Shown here: piece by piece, positions 51,148-59,903 of the stretch
How the letters are laid out: each line of letters begins with the position of its first letter
Position numbering within the stretch: the first letter of the stretch is position 1
Notes under the pieces: model-generated
Database searches by the model: none
Told to the model about the DNA's origin: nothing
What the model saw: only the letters and a program-made list of their open reading frames with translations
Translations under genes and position numbers: made by a program
Source of the DNA: Arthrobacter sp. 260
GTDB lineage: Bacteria; Actinomycetota; Actinomycetes; Actinomycetales; Micrococcaceae
Assembly: GCF_013116745.1 (NCBI RefSeq)
Contig: NZ_JABFOE010000001.1
Span: 248,001-312,000 of the forward strand
DNA length: 64,000 bases
Direction of reading: 5' to 3'

Positions 51148-52419
51148 CTAGAGGCCGTTGCTGGGTGGATTGCCGGGCTGGTGGCCGAACTGCTGGCCGC
51201 CAGGGTTGGCGGACTGGCCCGGAATCGGGGTGAACCTGCCAGCGGTGGCTTCCTCGTGCTCGCGCAGCAGCACGACATCGAATCCCTCACGCCTGATGCG
51301 CAGGTCCACGTAGAGCAGGGCGGTCACGCCTGCCTGAAAGGCGTAGCCGATGGCGCCGAACACCGCGGTGATCAGCTGGGCCAGAATCAGGACGGGCAGC
51401 GAATTCATCAGGTCCTCGCCCAATTCCGTGGGGGAGTCGCTGAAGGACACGAACTGGGTTGCGAGCAGGCTCAGTGGGGTGGAAATCACCGAGGTGATGA
51501 TTGAGACGATGATGCTGGTGAGGATCAGGATCCCGAACGTGCGCCACCAGTTCCGGCCGGTCAGGGTCCAGGACCGGCGCAGTGAGGTGATCGGCCCGGC
51601 GCCTTCCAGCATCAGCACGGCGGGGGCGAGCACAAACTTGATGCTGAGCCAGACGATTGCGGCCAGTGAGGCTAGGAACCCGAGCACGATGAGCCAGATG
51701 GAATCCTGGCCGAGTGTTGCGGCCAGGAGGACGGCGACCGCCACCAGCAGACCGAGGCCGACGACAATGATCAGCAGCAGCAGGAACCCAAGTCCAAGCA
51801 GCGGGAGGATGCGCCGGGCAGCCAGCTTCCACAGCTGTATGAAGCTGGTCCGCTCGTTCAACACCGCCCGCGCGATCGGGATGACCAGTACCCCCTGGAG
51901 GATGAGCACGCCCACGCTGCTCAGGACCACGAGCGCGGTGCCCACCGAAATTGCCGATGCCGCAAGCCCGGTCACCTGATCCATCGAGGGGTTGTTGGGA
52001 TCCAGCTGGGCGACCGACCCGACCAACCCGACGGTGAGTAGCAGGGTCAGGACTGAAATAACCACCTGAAAAAGGATCGCTGTGCCAAAGGTCGCGAGAG
52101 GGTTCTTGCGGCAGGCCTGGAATGCGCCGTCGAGGATTTCCCCCAGGCCTAGGGGCCGGAGCGGAATGATCCCCGGCTTGGGTGGAGCCTGGTAGCCGCG
52201 GAACTGGCCATGCGGGATGCCCTGCCAGGGCGCTGGTGCTCCCCACTGGAGCTGTCCGCCCTGCGCGGGACCGGACTGTTGGCCCCACTGGGATTGTCCG
52301 CCCCACTGAGCGTTCTGGCCCCACTGGGGCTGTGGACCAGGGGGCGGCGGCAGCTGACCGTCAGGCGCGTTGTCCCGCGCCTGGTCGCCTGGTTCACTGT
52401 CGTGCGGATTGTTGCTCAT
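51148..52419 (-). CDS. Multi-span membrane protein with GDPD-type membrane domain
   Basis: Protein of 423 residues from ATG 52419. The first 90 residues are Gln/Gly/Trp/Pro-rich with imperfect repeats (QWGQNAQWGG, QSQWGQQSG), then PLGLGEILDGAFQACRKNP introduces about six membrane segments (from residue about 110 to 370). This matches the membrane-only glycerophosphoryl diester phosphodiesterase N-terminal-like family; no phosphodiesterase catalytic domain is present. First gene of the minus-strand seven-gene run, divergent from mtrA. Function unknown; possibly an assembly or anchoring factor. Confidence 0.82.
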   Translation of the reverse strand: MSNNPHDSEPGDQARDNAPDGQLPPPPGPQPQWGQNAQWGGQSQWGQQSGPAQGGQLQWGAPAPWQGIPHGQFRGYQAPPKPGIIPLRPLGLGEILDGAFQACRKNPLATFGTAILFQVVISVLTLLLTVGLVGSVAQLDPNNPSMDQVTGLAASAISVGTALVVLSSVGVLILQGVLVIPIARAVLNERTSFIQLWKLAARRILPLLGLGFLLLLIIVVGLGLLVAVAVLLAATLGQDSIWLIVLGFLASLAAIVWLSIKFVLAPAVLMLEGAGPITSLRRSWTLTGRNWWRTFGILILTSIIVSIITSVISTPLSLLATQFVSFSDSPTELGEDLMNSLPVLILAQLITAVFGAIGYAFQAGVTALLYVDLRIRREGFDVVLLREHEEATAGRFTPIPGQSANPGGQQFGHQPGNPPSNGL

Positions 52420-52446
52420 CCTGTCCCCCCGGAACGATCGTTCCAC

Positions 52447-52475
52447 TTGTGAACCCGTTTACTAAAACTATAGTT
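52447..52475. promoter_or_regulatory. Divergent promoter region of mtrA and the MoxR/DUF58 operon
   Basis: Plus strand: TTGTGA (52447-52452), 16-nt spacer, TATAGT (52469-52474), close to consensus and about 99 bases before the mtrA start. The -10 lies in a perfect 10-bp palindrome AACTATAGTT (52466-52475), so an identical TATAGT box reads on the minus strand toward the membrane-protein gene; its -35 is weak. Confidence 0.55.
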
Positions 52476-52572
52476 ACAAAGCAGGGGTGTTGAGGGAACT
52501 GTCCTCCCAGTGGGGCGCGCGGACAGTCCCCGGCAGTTCAACATTGCCGTCACAATGGGGGACTATGGAGAT

Positions 52573-53250
52573 ATGAAGGCACGCATTCTGGTCGTCGACG
52601 ACGACGAAGCTCTGGCCGAGATGATCGGCATCGTACTGCGCAACGACGGGTTCGACCCGGTGTTCTGCGCCGACGGCTCCCAGGCGCTGGAAATCTTCAG
52701 GAGTTCCAAGCCCGACCTGGTGCTGCTCGATCTGATGCTGCCCGGGATCGACGGGATTGAGGTGTGCCGGCAGATCCGCAATGAGTCTGACCTGCCCATA
52801 GTCATGCTGACGGCTAAATCCGACACCTCCGACATTGTGCGGGGCCTCGAATCCGGAGCTGACGACTACGTTCCCAAGCCTTTCAAACCGGCCGAACTGG
52901 TGGCCCGTGTCCGGGCCCGGCTCCGGCCAGGGGATCAGAAGGCCCCGGAAACGCTGCGGATCGGCGAGGTCACCATTGACGTCGCGGGCCATTCGGTGGT
53001 CCGTGCAGGGGACCGTATTTCACTGACACCGCTGGAGTTCGACCTGCTCGTGGCGCTGGCGCGCAAACCGTGGCAGGTCTTCACCCGTGAACTGTTGCTG
53101 GAGCAGGTCTGGGGTTACCGGCACGCCGCTGACACGCGGCTCGTTAACGTTCATGTGCAGCGGCTGAGGTCGAAGATCGAGCGCGACCCCGAGGCACCTG
53201 AGATTGTGCTGACGGTCCGCGGCGTCGGATACAAGGCAGGACAGGGGTAA
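52573..53250 (+). CDS. mtrA: Two-component response regulator MtrA
   Basis: OmpR-family regulator of 225 residues from ATG 52573. Receiver domain with DDD (9-11), phospho-acceptor Asp53 (LLDLMLPG) and Lys102 (PKPF); winged-helix domain with SLTPLEFDLLVALA, EQVWGYRHAADTRLVNVHV and VRGVGYKAG. MtrAB governs cell-wall hydrolases and division genes in actinobacteria. mtrB starts one base after its stop, then lpqB, the conserved mtrA-mtrB-lpqB operon. Confidence 0.97.
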   Translation: MKARILVVDDDEALAEMIGIVLRNDGFDPVFCADGSQALEIFRSSKPDLVLLDLMLPGIDGIEVCRQIRNESDLPIVMLTAKSDTSDIVRGLESGADDYVPKPFKPAELVARVRARLRPGDQKAPETLRIGEVTIDVAGHSVVRAGDRISLTPLEFDLLVALARKPWQVFTRELLLEQVWGYRHAADTRLVNVHVQRLRSKIERDPEAPEIVLTVRGVGYKAGQG

Positions 53251-53251
53251 G

Positions 53252-54967
53252 TTGGAGCGCGCTTCAGCCACGGTTCGGGACCGGCTGTCGGAGCTGGCCA
53301 CCCAGGTGTGGGCCCTGATCCGTCGGGGGCTGTCACGGACAGCGCTGCAGTGGCGCCGCTCACTGCAGTTCCGCACTGTGGTTTCCACCCTGTTGCTCAC
53401 CGCGCTGGCCTTCGCCGCCGTCGGCGCTTTCCTTTCCAACCAGATCGCCACAGGGTTGTACGAGGAACGGTTCGAGCAGTTCCGTGCTGAGTCCAGCAAC
53501 GGGTTGACCGAGGTGGAAGCGATCTTCAGCAGTGCCTCGACCACTGACCGGGAATCCACCAGTCAACTGGTGCGGGATACCCTCCCCAGTCTTGAGGGTG
53601 GCGGTGCGGACGCTCCCCGCCGCTACGTCCTCGCGATCGTGCCCGGCCAGACCACTGACGTCTACATGGCGCCATTCGGCAGCGACGGCCTGCTGGAGTC
53701 CAGTGCCATCCCGCAGACGATGGTCGACGCCGTCAGGAACGGTGACGACCAGTACTGGTCCGCCACTTCCATCAAGTCCGATACGGGGGAGCGCGTACCG
53801 GGGCTGGCCTTCGGTACCAAGGTGACGCTGCCACCCGCGCAAACCGAGTACGCCCTGTACCTGATCTACGATCTGTCGTCGATGCAGGCGACCCTCGACT
53901 ACATTCACGGGGTGATCTGGATTGCCGGCACCCTGCTGCTGGTGACCATTGGGGCTATCGCCTGGTTTGTGACCCGGAGTGTGGTGGGGCCGGTCAGCCA
54001 CGCGGCTGTGGTGTCCGAGAAGCTGGCGTCCGGACACCTGCAGGAACGGATGGACGTCAAGGGCGAGGACGAGGTGGCCCGCCTGGGAGCTTCGTTCAAC
54101 CACATGGCTGAGAGCCTGCAGGACCAGATCACCCAGCTCGCCCAGCTGTCCCAGATGCAGCAGCGCTTCGTCTCGGATGTATCGCACGAGCTGCGCACCC
54201 CGCTCACCACTGTCCGCATGGCCGCTGAGGTGCTGCACGATGCCCGTGCCAATTTCGACCCCATCAACCGGCGGTCGGCGGAGATCCTGTACAACCAGGT
54301 GGAGCGGTTCCAGGCCCTGCTCGCCGATCTGCTGGAAATCTCGCGGTTCGACGCTGGCGCCGCGGTGCTTGAGCCGGAGTCGATCGACATCTTCCAGGTG
54401 GTCCGGCACGTCATTGACGGAGCGCAGCCGCTCGCCGATGCCTGTGGCTCCGAGCTGACCATCATTTCGCGCGAAACCGAGTGCATCGTCGAGGCGGATC
54501 CGCGACGGATCGACCGGATCCTGCGGAACCTGGTGGTCAACGCTCTGGAGCACGGCGACGGGAAGCCGGTCGTCATCTACATCGCTTCCAACCCTGACGC
54601 CGTCGCCGTCGCGGTTCGGGACTACGGCATCGGCATGACCCCGCTGGAGGCCTCCCGGGTCTTCGACAGGTTCTGGCGGGCTGACCCGGCGCGTGCCCGG
54701 ACCACCGGGGGCAGCGGACTGGGCCTGTCCATTGCCACCGAGGACGCCCACCTGCACGGCGCCTGGCTGCAGGCGTGGGGCTCACCGGGCAAGGGCGCCT
54801 GTTTCCGTCTGACCTTGCCCAAGCTGCGCGATTCGGTGCTCAAGGTCTCGCCCCTCCCGCTTCCGCCACGCAAGGGCGGGGTGCCGGAACGGCCGCCGGT
54901 CGGAACCACCCCGGAGTCGCTGCCCCAACTGCAAACGATGGTGAAGGAATCCTTCGATGCCCGCTGA
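53252..54967 (+). CDS. mtrB: Sensor histidine kinase MtrB
   Basis: Membrane sensor kinase of 571 residues, TTG start one base after mtrA with GACAGGGG upstream. Two membrane spans (about 42-66 and 219-243) bracket an extracytoplasmic sensor of about 150 residues. HAMP follows, then HisKA with phospho-His312 in VSHELRTPLT, and the ATPase domain with N box NALEHG, VRDYGIGM and TTGGSGLGLSI. The C-terminal 40 residues are Pro-rich. It overlaps lpqB by 11 nt. Confidence 0.96.
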   Translation: MERASATVRDRLSELATQVWALIRRGLSRTALQWRRSLQFRTVVSTLLLTALAFAAVGAFLSNQIATGLYEERFEQFRAESSNGLTEVEAIFSSASTTDRESTSQLVRDTLPSLEGGGADAPRRYVLAIVPGQTTDVYMAPFGSDGLLESSAIPQTMVDAVRNGDDQYWSATSIKSDTGERVPGLAFGTKVTLPPAQTEYALYLIYDLSSMQATLDYIHGVIWIAGTLLLVTIGAIAWFVTRSVVGPVSHAAVVSEKLASGHLQERMDVKGEDEVARLGASFNHMAESLQDQITQLAQLSQMQQRFVSDVSHELRTPLTTVRMAAEVLHDARANFDPINRRSAEILYNQVERFQALLADLLEISRFDAGAAVLEPESIDIFQVVRHVIDGAQPLADACGSELTIISRETECIVEADPRRIDRILRNLVVNALEHGDGKPVVIYIASNPDAVAVAVRDYGIGMTPLEASRVFDRFWRADPARARTTGGSGLGLSIATEDAHLHGAWLQAWGSPGKGACFRLTLPKLRDSVLKVSPLPLPPRKGGVPERPPVGTTPESLPQLQTMVKESFDAR

Positions 54968-56690
54968 GAGACGACCCCTGACCCGGTCCCTGATGCTGGT
55001 TCTGCTCCCCGTCCTGCTGGTGATCACGGGCTGCTCGTCGATCCCCACTTCCGGTCCGGTGGGGGTCATCACCGCCGATGACGGGTCCGAGGCCACCGAG
55101 CCAATCATTTTCAACCCGCTCGGTCCCACCGAGGACGCCGATCCGGAGTCTCTGCTGGAATCGTTCATTACTGCTGGCCGGGGCGCGGCGGGAGACTACG
55201 AGATTGCGAGGGATTACCTCACCGAGGAATTTGCCGCACAGTGGCAACCAGAGGAACGCATCATCATCTACAACGCGAACCCGCAGATTTCGGCAACCCC
55301 CGTGGAGGGGGTGTTCCAGATCCAGCTTGAGGTGGAGGCCACGATCGACGCCGAAGGTATCCGGAGCAGCGCGGCGGCCACCACCACCGAGTCGGTGACA
55401 GCTGAAATGGTGCAGGACGCCGACGGACAGTGGCGCATCACCTCCATCCCCAACGGCATCATGATCGCCTCGGACGAGGCCGACCTGTTGCTCAAGACCT
55501 ACAGCCTGTACTTCTACAGCAGCTCCTTCGAGCACTGGGTACCCGACGTCAGATGGTTCGTGAACCGCACCGCCATCGCCGCCAACATTGTTGAAGCGAT
55601 GCTGGAGGGGCCGGCGCCCTATCTGCAGGGGTCGGTGACCAGCGCGTTCCCCGAGAGCACCACGCTCGGGGTCGAATCGGTCCCGATCGTCTCGGGTACT
55701 GCCACGGTGGACCTCTCGGCAGACATCCTGCAGGACACCAGCGATCTGGTCCGCCAGCAGATGCAGCAGCAGCTCCGGGCGAATCTCGCTGGCCTGAACA
55801 CCGTCAACTCCGTGCAGATGACCGTCGGCCAGCCGGTGGACCTGGGCGACGATGAGAACATTCCGCACCCCGATCTCATTGTTCCCGCGGGTGACCCGCC
55901 CGTCGGCAATGAGCAGATCGTCGTGTCCGGCAATGAGCTGTTCCTCTACCAGACCGACCAGACGGTCCCGATCGGTGCCGTACCGACAGTTGCCGCCCTG
56001 GACCCGCAGGACCCCGGGATGTCGCTGAACGGGTCGGACTTTGCGTTCCTCAACGGGGACCGTACCCGCCTCTACACCACAGGGCCTGACCGGGAAGTCA
56101 CCATCGCTGTCACCGGCCGGTCGCTGACCGCACCGAGTTTCGACCCCAGCAACTGGGTCTGGACGGCGAGCACGGGCGCCGAGGGACAGGGTGGAACCGT
56201 CACCGCGGTTCCCCCCGGTGGCACCCAGGACAGCGCGGTCACGGTGGCGGCGCCGTGGCTCGCCGACGTCGCCGTCCTCGAACTCCGGGTGTCCCGTGAC
56301 GGGTCGCGAGCCCTGGTCGTGACCGAGCAGGACGGGATCAGCCGGGTCCAGCTTGCTGGGATCATCCGCAATAACGACCGCACCCCGCAGTCCCTGACCA
56401 CCCCCCGCGAACTTTTCGCCAGTGGGCCGGTCAATACCGCCAAGTGGGTCAACGAGGACACAGTGATCGTCGCGGAAACGTCGGCTGAGGCTCAGGTAGT
56501 CCCGGAGTTCCTCGGTCTGGATGGGAGCACCGAAGCCCTGGCGCCCCTGGACGGAATTATCCACCTCAGCGCCGGCACCGGCCCGACCGCCATTTTTGCC
56601 GGCACCCCCGAGGGCGTCCGGAATCGGGTGGGTGACACCTGGTCCGACCAGCCAGTGGAAGGTGTCAGCGACCCGGCGTTCCCCGGCTAG
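54957..56690 (+). CDS. lpqB: Lipoprotein LpqB
   Basis: Lipoprotein of 577 residues that associates with MtrB and tunes MtrA phosphorylation in mycobacteria. Signal peptide with lipobox ITGC (lipidated Cys26). Two domains follow: a GerMN-type domain (about 190-310; NIVEAMLEGPAPYLQGSV) and a beta-propeller-like domain to the C-terminus (VSLNGSDFAFL-type repeats, VLELRVSRDGSRALVV). The gene overlaps mtrB and is followed by comF, as in other actinobacteria. Confidence 0.95.
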   Translation: MPAERRPLTRSLMLVLLPVLLVITGCSSIPTSGPVGVITADDGSEATEPIIFNPLGPTEDADPESLLESFITAGRGAAGDYEIARDYLTEEFAAQWQPEERIIIYNANPQISATPVEGVFQIQLEVEATIDAEGIRSSAAATTTESVTAEMVQDADGQWRITSIPNGIMIASDEADLLLKTYSLYFYSSSFEHWVPDVRWFVNRTAIAANIVEAMLEGPAPYLQGSVTSAFPESTTLGVESVPIVSGTATVDLSADILQDTSDLVRQQMQQQLRANLAGLNTVNSVQMTVGQPVDLGDDENIPHPDLIVPAGDPPVGNEQIVVSGNELFLYQTDQTVPIGAVPTVAALDPQDPGMSLNGSDFAFLNGDRTRLYTTGPDREVTIAVTGRSLTAPSFDPSNWVWTASTGAEGQGGTVTAVPPGGTQDSAVTVAAPWLADVAVLELRVSRDGSRALVVTEQDGISRVQLAGIIRNNDRTPQSLTTPRELFASGPVNTAKWVNEDTVIVAETSAEAQVVPEFLGLDGSTEALAPLDGIIHLSAGTGPTAIFAGTPEGVRNRVGDTWSDQPVEGVSDPAFPG

Positions 56691-56787
56691 CCCTCCGTCG
56701 CAGAGGCATCCGCTGCTCGCGCTGGAGTTATGCACATCCACCACCCGGTCCTGCCACCGTCGATCAAACATCGGCAGGGTGGAGGTC

Positions 56788-57669
56788 ATGCGGCGGGACA
56801 GGCAGGGCGGCACCCGGCTTTCCAGCGTCACTGGTCGGCTCGATGGTGTCCTGCAGTGTATCTGGGCGGTCCGGTTGCTCAGTGCTGGCAGGGACTTCTG
56901 GTCGCTGGTCTTTCCCACAGAATGTGCTGCCTGCACCTTGCCCACAGTCTCGTTGTGCCCCGAGTGTCGTGCCCAGGTCCGGAAGGCGACGGTCCGTCCC
57001 TTCCGTGCCGACGGGGGAGCGCAAGCCCTGCCCGCGGCTGAGGGCTGCGATGGCGGATCGGGCGATCCCACCGTCATCGGTGCGCTGCCGGTGACCGCCG
57101 CGGGCCACTACCGGGGCACCGTGGCCCGGGTGCTCCTGTCCTACAAGAATCACCGGCGCACCGACGTCGGGCGGCCCCTCCAGGCGGCGCTGGCGGGTGC
57201 CCTGCAAACAGCTGTCCACGAGGTCCGGGAGGGCGGTGAATTGGGGGAGCTGTTGTTGGTACCCGTGCCAACGAGGGGTGCCTCGGTGCGGCGCCGCGGC
57301 TACGATCCGCTCGGCCTGCTGCTCGCCGGCCTGGGTCGGAGGGGCGAGCTTCCGGCGGGGTGCCGCGTTGACGCCTTGGTGGTCTACCACGGCCCCCTGA
57401 AGGGGAGGCCTTCGGCCCTACCCGGCGGCACCGGGCCGGTGAGCCAGAAGGGTCTCGGTGGCTCCCAGCGACGGATCAACGTCCACGCCTCGATGGCATT
57501 GGCGACCGGCCGCCAGCTGCCACCCGGCACCCTATGTCTGGTGGTCGACGACGTCCTGACCACGGGAGCGACGATCGCCGAGGTAACCCGGGTCCTGCGA
57601 CACGCCGGAGCCGCTGTGGCCGGGGCGGTAGTTGTCGCTGCCACACCGGCACCATCCCGTGCCCGGTGA
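56788..57669 (+). CDS. ComF family phosphoribosyltransferase-like protein
   Basis: Protein of 293 residues from ATG 56788 (GGTGGAGG just upstream, spacing short; GTG 56779 is an alternative). The N-terminal zinc-binding motif is TECAACTLPTVSLCPEC (four Cys, 46-60). The PRPP-binding loop is LCLVVDDVLTTGATIAEV near residue 250. KNHRRTDVGRPL and RRGYDPLGLL are the other ComF landmarks. Gram-positive ComFC acts in DNA uptake; in actinobacteria its role is unclear, and no other competence genes are in the window. Confidence 0.9.
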   Translation: MRRDRQGGTRLSSVTGRLDGVLQCIWAVRLLSAGRDFWSLVFPTECAACTLPTVSLCPECRAQVRKATVRPFRADGGAQALPAAEGCDGGSGDPTVIGALPVTAAGHYRGTVARVLLSYKNHRRTDVGRPLQAALAGALQTAVHEVREGGELGELLLVPVPTRGASVRRRGYDPLGLLLAGLGRRGELPAGCRVDALVVYHGPLKGRPSALPGGTGPVSQKGLGGSQRRINVHASMALATGRQLPPGTLCLVVDDVLTTGATIAEVTRVLRHAGAAVAGAVVVAATPAPSRAR

Positions 57670-57829
57670 AATCTGCCCGAAATAAACCCCCCTCAAGGTA
57701 GGAATATCAGGGCTCCGTGAACTAACGTGAGGTATGGGTATCTTGACGAAGACAGGTACCCGTCGACAGCGGCTGGAAGCACGACTCCCCGGCCGCTGTT
57801 GTGTCACCTAAGCGATTTTGGAGGGCACC

Positions 57830-58564
57830 ATGGAGTTTTTGATCAGTGGTCGAAATCTGGCAGTTTCGGACCGTTTTCGTGAGTACGCCGAGGAAAAGAT
57901 CGACAAGATCGAGCAGCTCGGCGATAAGGTGCAGCGGCTTGAGGCGAAAGTCACCAAGGAGCCCAGCGCCCGAAACGCGGATAGCGCACTCACCGTCGAA
58001 CTCACCGTCCTGTGTAAGGGTCCGGTGATCCGAGCTGAAGCATCAGCGGCTGACAAGTTTGCAGCCTTCGACCTCGCGTACAGCAAATTGCTGGAGCGAC
58101 TCCGCCGGGCCAGAGACCGGCGGAAAGTGCACCATGGACGCCACACCCCCGTGGCGGTCCGGGAGGCCACTGCTGATCTCGAACCCGCCAGCACCACCGC
58201 TCCGCTGTACCTTGCGGTGCAGTCCACCGAGGCCGAGCCCGAGCCCGACACCGGGAGCACCGCCGTCGATGGCTACGAAATTGAAAATGACATTCCGGCG
58301 GGCGATTCGCCGGTACTGATTCGCCGGAAGGTCTTCTCGGGCACCCCCATGACGCTCGAGGATGCCGTCGACAACATGGAGCTGGTGGGACACGACTTCT
58401 ACCTTTTCGTCGATTCGGCAACGGGCGCGCCGTCGGTGGCCTACCGCAGGCAGGGTTGGACCTACGGAGTCATCACTCTGGACGCCAGGTGCGCGGAAGG
58501 GACCGAGGACCCGCGCGAGGAGCTGCTCGCCTACCGGGCCCGGGAAGCAGCCGCCTCCGCTTAG
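57830..58564 (+). CDS. hpf: Ribosome hibernation-promoting factor, long form
   Basis: Long HPF of 244 residues that dimerises idle 70S ribosomes into 100S particles. ATG 57830 follows GGAGGG (57820-57825); an in-frame TTG at 57818 is less likely. The N-terminal S30EA domain opens MEFLISGRNLAVSDRFREYAE and ends RDRRKVHHGRH. After a variable acidic linker the C-terminal dimerisation domain contains IRRKVFSGTPMTLEDAVDNM, HDFYLFVDSATG and VAYRRQGWTYGVI. The upstream 160 nt have no clear gene and hold its promoter. Confidence 0.96.
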   Translation: MEFLISGRNLAVSDRFREYAEEKIDKIEQLGDKVQRLEAKVTKEPSARNADSALTVELTVLCKGPVIRAEASAADKFAAFDLAYSKLLERLRRARDRRKVHHGRHTPVAVREATADLEPASTTAPLYLAVQSTEAEPEPDTGSTAVDGYEIENDIPAGDSPVLIRRKVFSGTPMTLEDAVDNMELVGHDFYLFVDSATGAPSVAYRRQGWTYGVITLDARCAEGTEDPREELLAYRAREAAASA

Positions 58565-58596
58565 CTCCCGGGGGAAGACACGGTTAGGGTCAGGGT

Positions 58597-59808
58597 ATGA
58601 CCAGTGTCCTCTCCCAATCCCAGGCCCGGCGCATAGCACTAGGCGCCCAGGGACTGGCTAAGGTAAGGCCCACCGGCCCCGCTACGGCGCGGCAGGTGGG
58701 CCTTACCTTTGACCGCCTGCAGCTGCTCCAGATCGACTCGGTCAATGTGCTGGCGCGCAGCCACTATCTTCCGCATTTCTCCCGGCTGGGTGACTATGAC
58801 CGCGACCAGCTGGATCGACTGGCGGGCAAAGCTCCCCGTCGGATGGTCGAGTACTGGGCACACGAAGCCAGTTTCATCCGCCCGGCACTGTTCCCCTACC
58901 TGCGGCCGCTCCAGGAACGGCGGTGGGTGGGGGCGAGCTCGGTGCCCGAGGGGCTCAGGGAATCCCTGCGGGAGCGGATCCTTGAGGTGCTGTCCGTCAG
59001 TCGCCCCCTCACCGCGGGGCAGCTGCAGCTGCGGCTCGGGTACGAGGAGATCCGTAGTTCCGACCAGTGGGGGTGGAACTGGAATTCGGTGAAGCGGGTG
59101 CTGGAGGACATGTTCGAGCGGGGGCAGGTATCCTCGGCCGGGCGCACCCCGTCCTTTGAACGCCGCTACGCGCTGTCGTCGCGCGTACTGCCCGACCCGC
59201 AGGCGGTGGCGATGGAGGTGGATCCTCTCGAGGCTCACCTGGTGCTGATCGAGCTTGCGGCCCGGGCGCAGGGGGTTGGGACGCTGAGGTGTTTCGCAGA
59301 CTACTTCCGTCTGCCGCTGGCGGCGAGCCAGACGGCGATCCAGACGCTGGTTGACCGCGGAACGCTCCGCCCGGTCACAATTGCCGGGTGGGACAAACCA
59401 GCCTTCCGCCACGTCGGATCGGTGCTCCCACGGAGGGCCGAGGGAAGGGCCCTGCTGAGCCCGTTTGATTCGATGGTCTTCGAGCGACGCCGCTTATCGG
59501 CACTGTTCGGGTTCGACTACCGGCTGGAGATCTACACCCCCGCAGCCAAGCGGCGGTATGGCTATTACGTGCTGCCGTTCCTGCTGCGGGAGACGATGGC
59601 CGCGCGGATCGACCTGAAGGCCGACCGGGCGACCGGGCGGCTGCTGGTGCGTGGGAGCCATGCCGAGCCCGATGCACCCTCGGACACCGCTGCCGAACTC
59701 GCCGCCGAGCTGCGGCTGATGGCGGCATGGCTGGGGTTGCAGGAGGTGGTTGTCGATCAGAACGGGAACCTCGCAGCAGCCCTGAAGCTGGCAGTTTCCC
59801 ACGAATAG
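58597..59808 (+). CDS. AlkZ/YcaQ-like DNA crosslink-repair glycosylase (winged-helix family)
   Basis: Protein of 403 residues of the HTH_42 family that includes AlkZ (azinomycin resistance) and E. coli YcaQ (interstrand-crosslink glycosylase). The catalytic QxD/QxQ motif is visible as LLQIDSVNVLARSHY (Gln45, Asp47), followed by VEYWAHEASFI. The central winged-helix part and C-terminal LLSPFDSMVFERRRL / DYRLEIYTP are typical. Start ATG 58597 is 33 nt after hpf. A perfect 15-bp inverted repeat lies inside codons 22-38. Confidence 0.87.
   Translation: MTSVLSQSQARRIALGAQGLAKVRPTGPATARQVGLTFDRLQLLQIDSVNVLARSHYLPHFSRLGDYDRDQLDRLAGKAPRRMVEYWAHEASFIRPALFPYLRPLQERRWVGASSVPEGLRESLRERILEVLSVSRPLTAGQLQLRLGYEEIRSSDQWGWNWNSVKRVLEDMFERGQVSSAGRTPSFERRYALSSRVLPDPQAVAMEVDPLEAHLVLIELAARAQGVGTLRCFADYFRLPLAASQTAIQTLVDRGTLRPVTIAGWDKPAFRHVGSVLPRRAEGRALLSPFDSMVFERRRLSALFGFDYRLEIYTPAAKRRYGYYVLPFLLRETMAARIDLKADRATGRLLVRGSHAEPDAPSDTAAELAAELRLMAAWLGLQEVVVDQNGNLAAALKLAVSHE
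58660..58709 (+). repeat. 15-bp perfect inverted repeat inside the AlkZ-like coding region
   Basis: Arms AAGGTAAGGCCCACC (58660-58674) and GGTGGGCCTTACCTT (58695-58709) around a GC-rich 20-nt loop, followed by T. The stem occupies codons 22-38 of the gene and looks like an intrinsic terminator or attenuator in the sense direction. Confidence 0.9.
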
Positions 59809-59828
59809 CGGGCCGGGCGGGCACCAAC

Positions 59829-59859
59829 TCGACAGGACAAGTCGTCTCTCCCGTAGACT
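59829..59859 (+). promoter_or_regulatory. Possible secA promoter
   Basis: TCGACA (59829-59834) and TAGACT (59854-59859) with a 19-nt spacer, or GACAGG (59831-59836) with 17 nt to the same -10. About 45 bases before the secA GTG. The match is modest. Confidence 0.35.
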
Positions 59860-59903
59860 GAACACGCCAGATTTCGGCGCACCTAGATTGGGAGCAAATA
59901 CCA

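Noticed and set aside
54840-57077. Long open frame on the minus strand opposite lpqB
   Set aside because: It lies wholly antisense to lpqB and parts of mtrB/comF, has no recognisable domain, and is explained by high GC at third positions.
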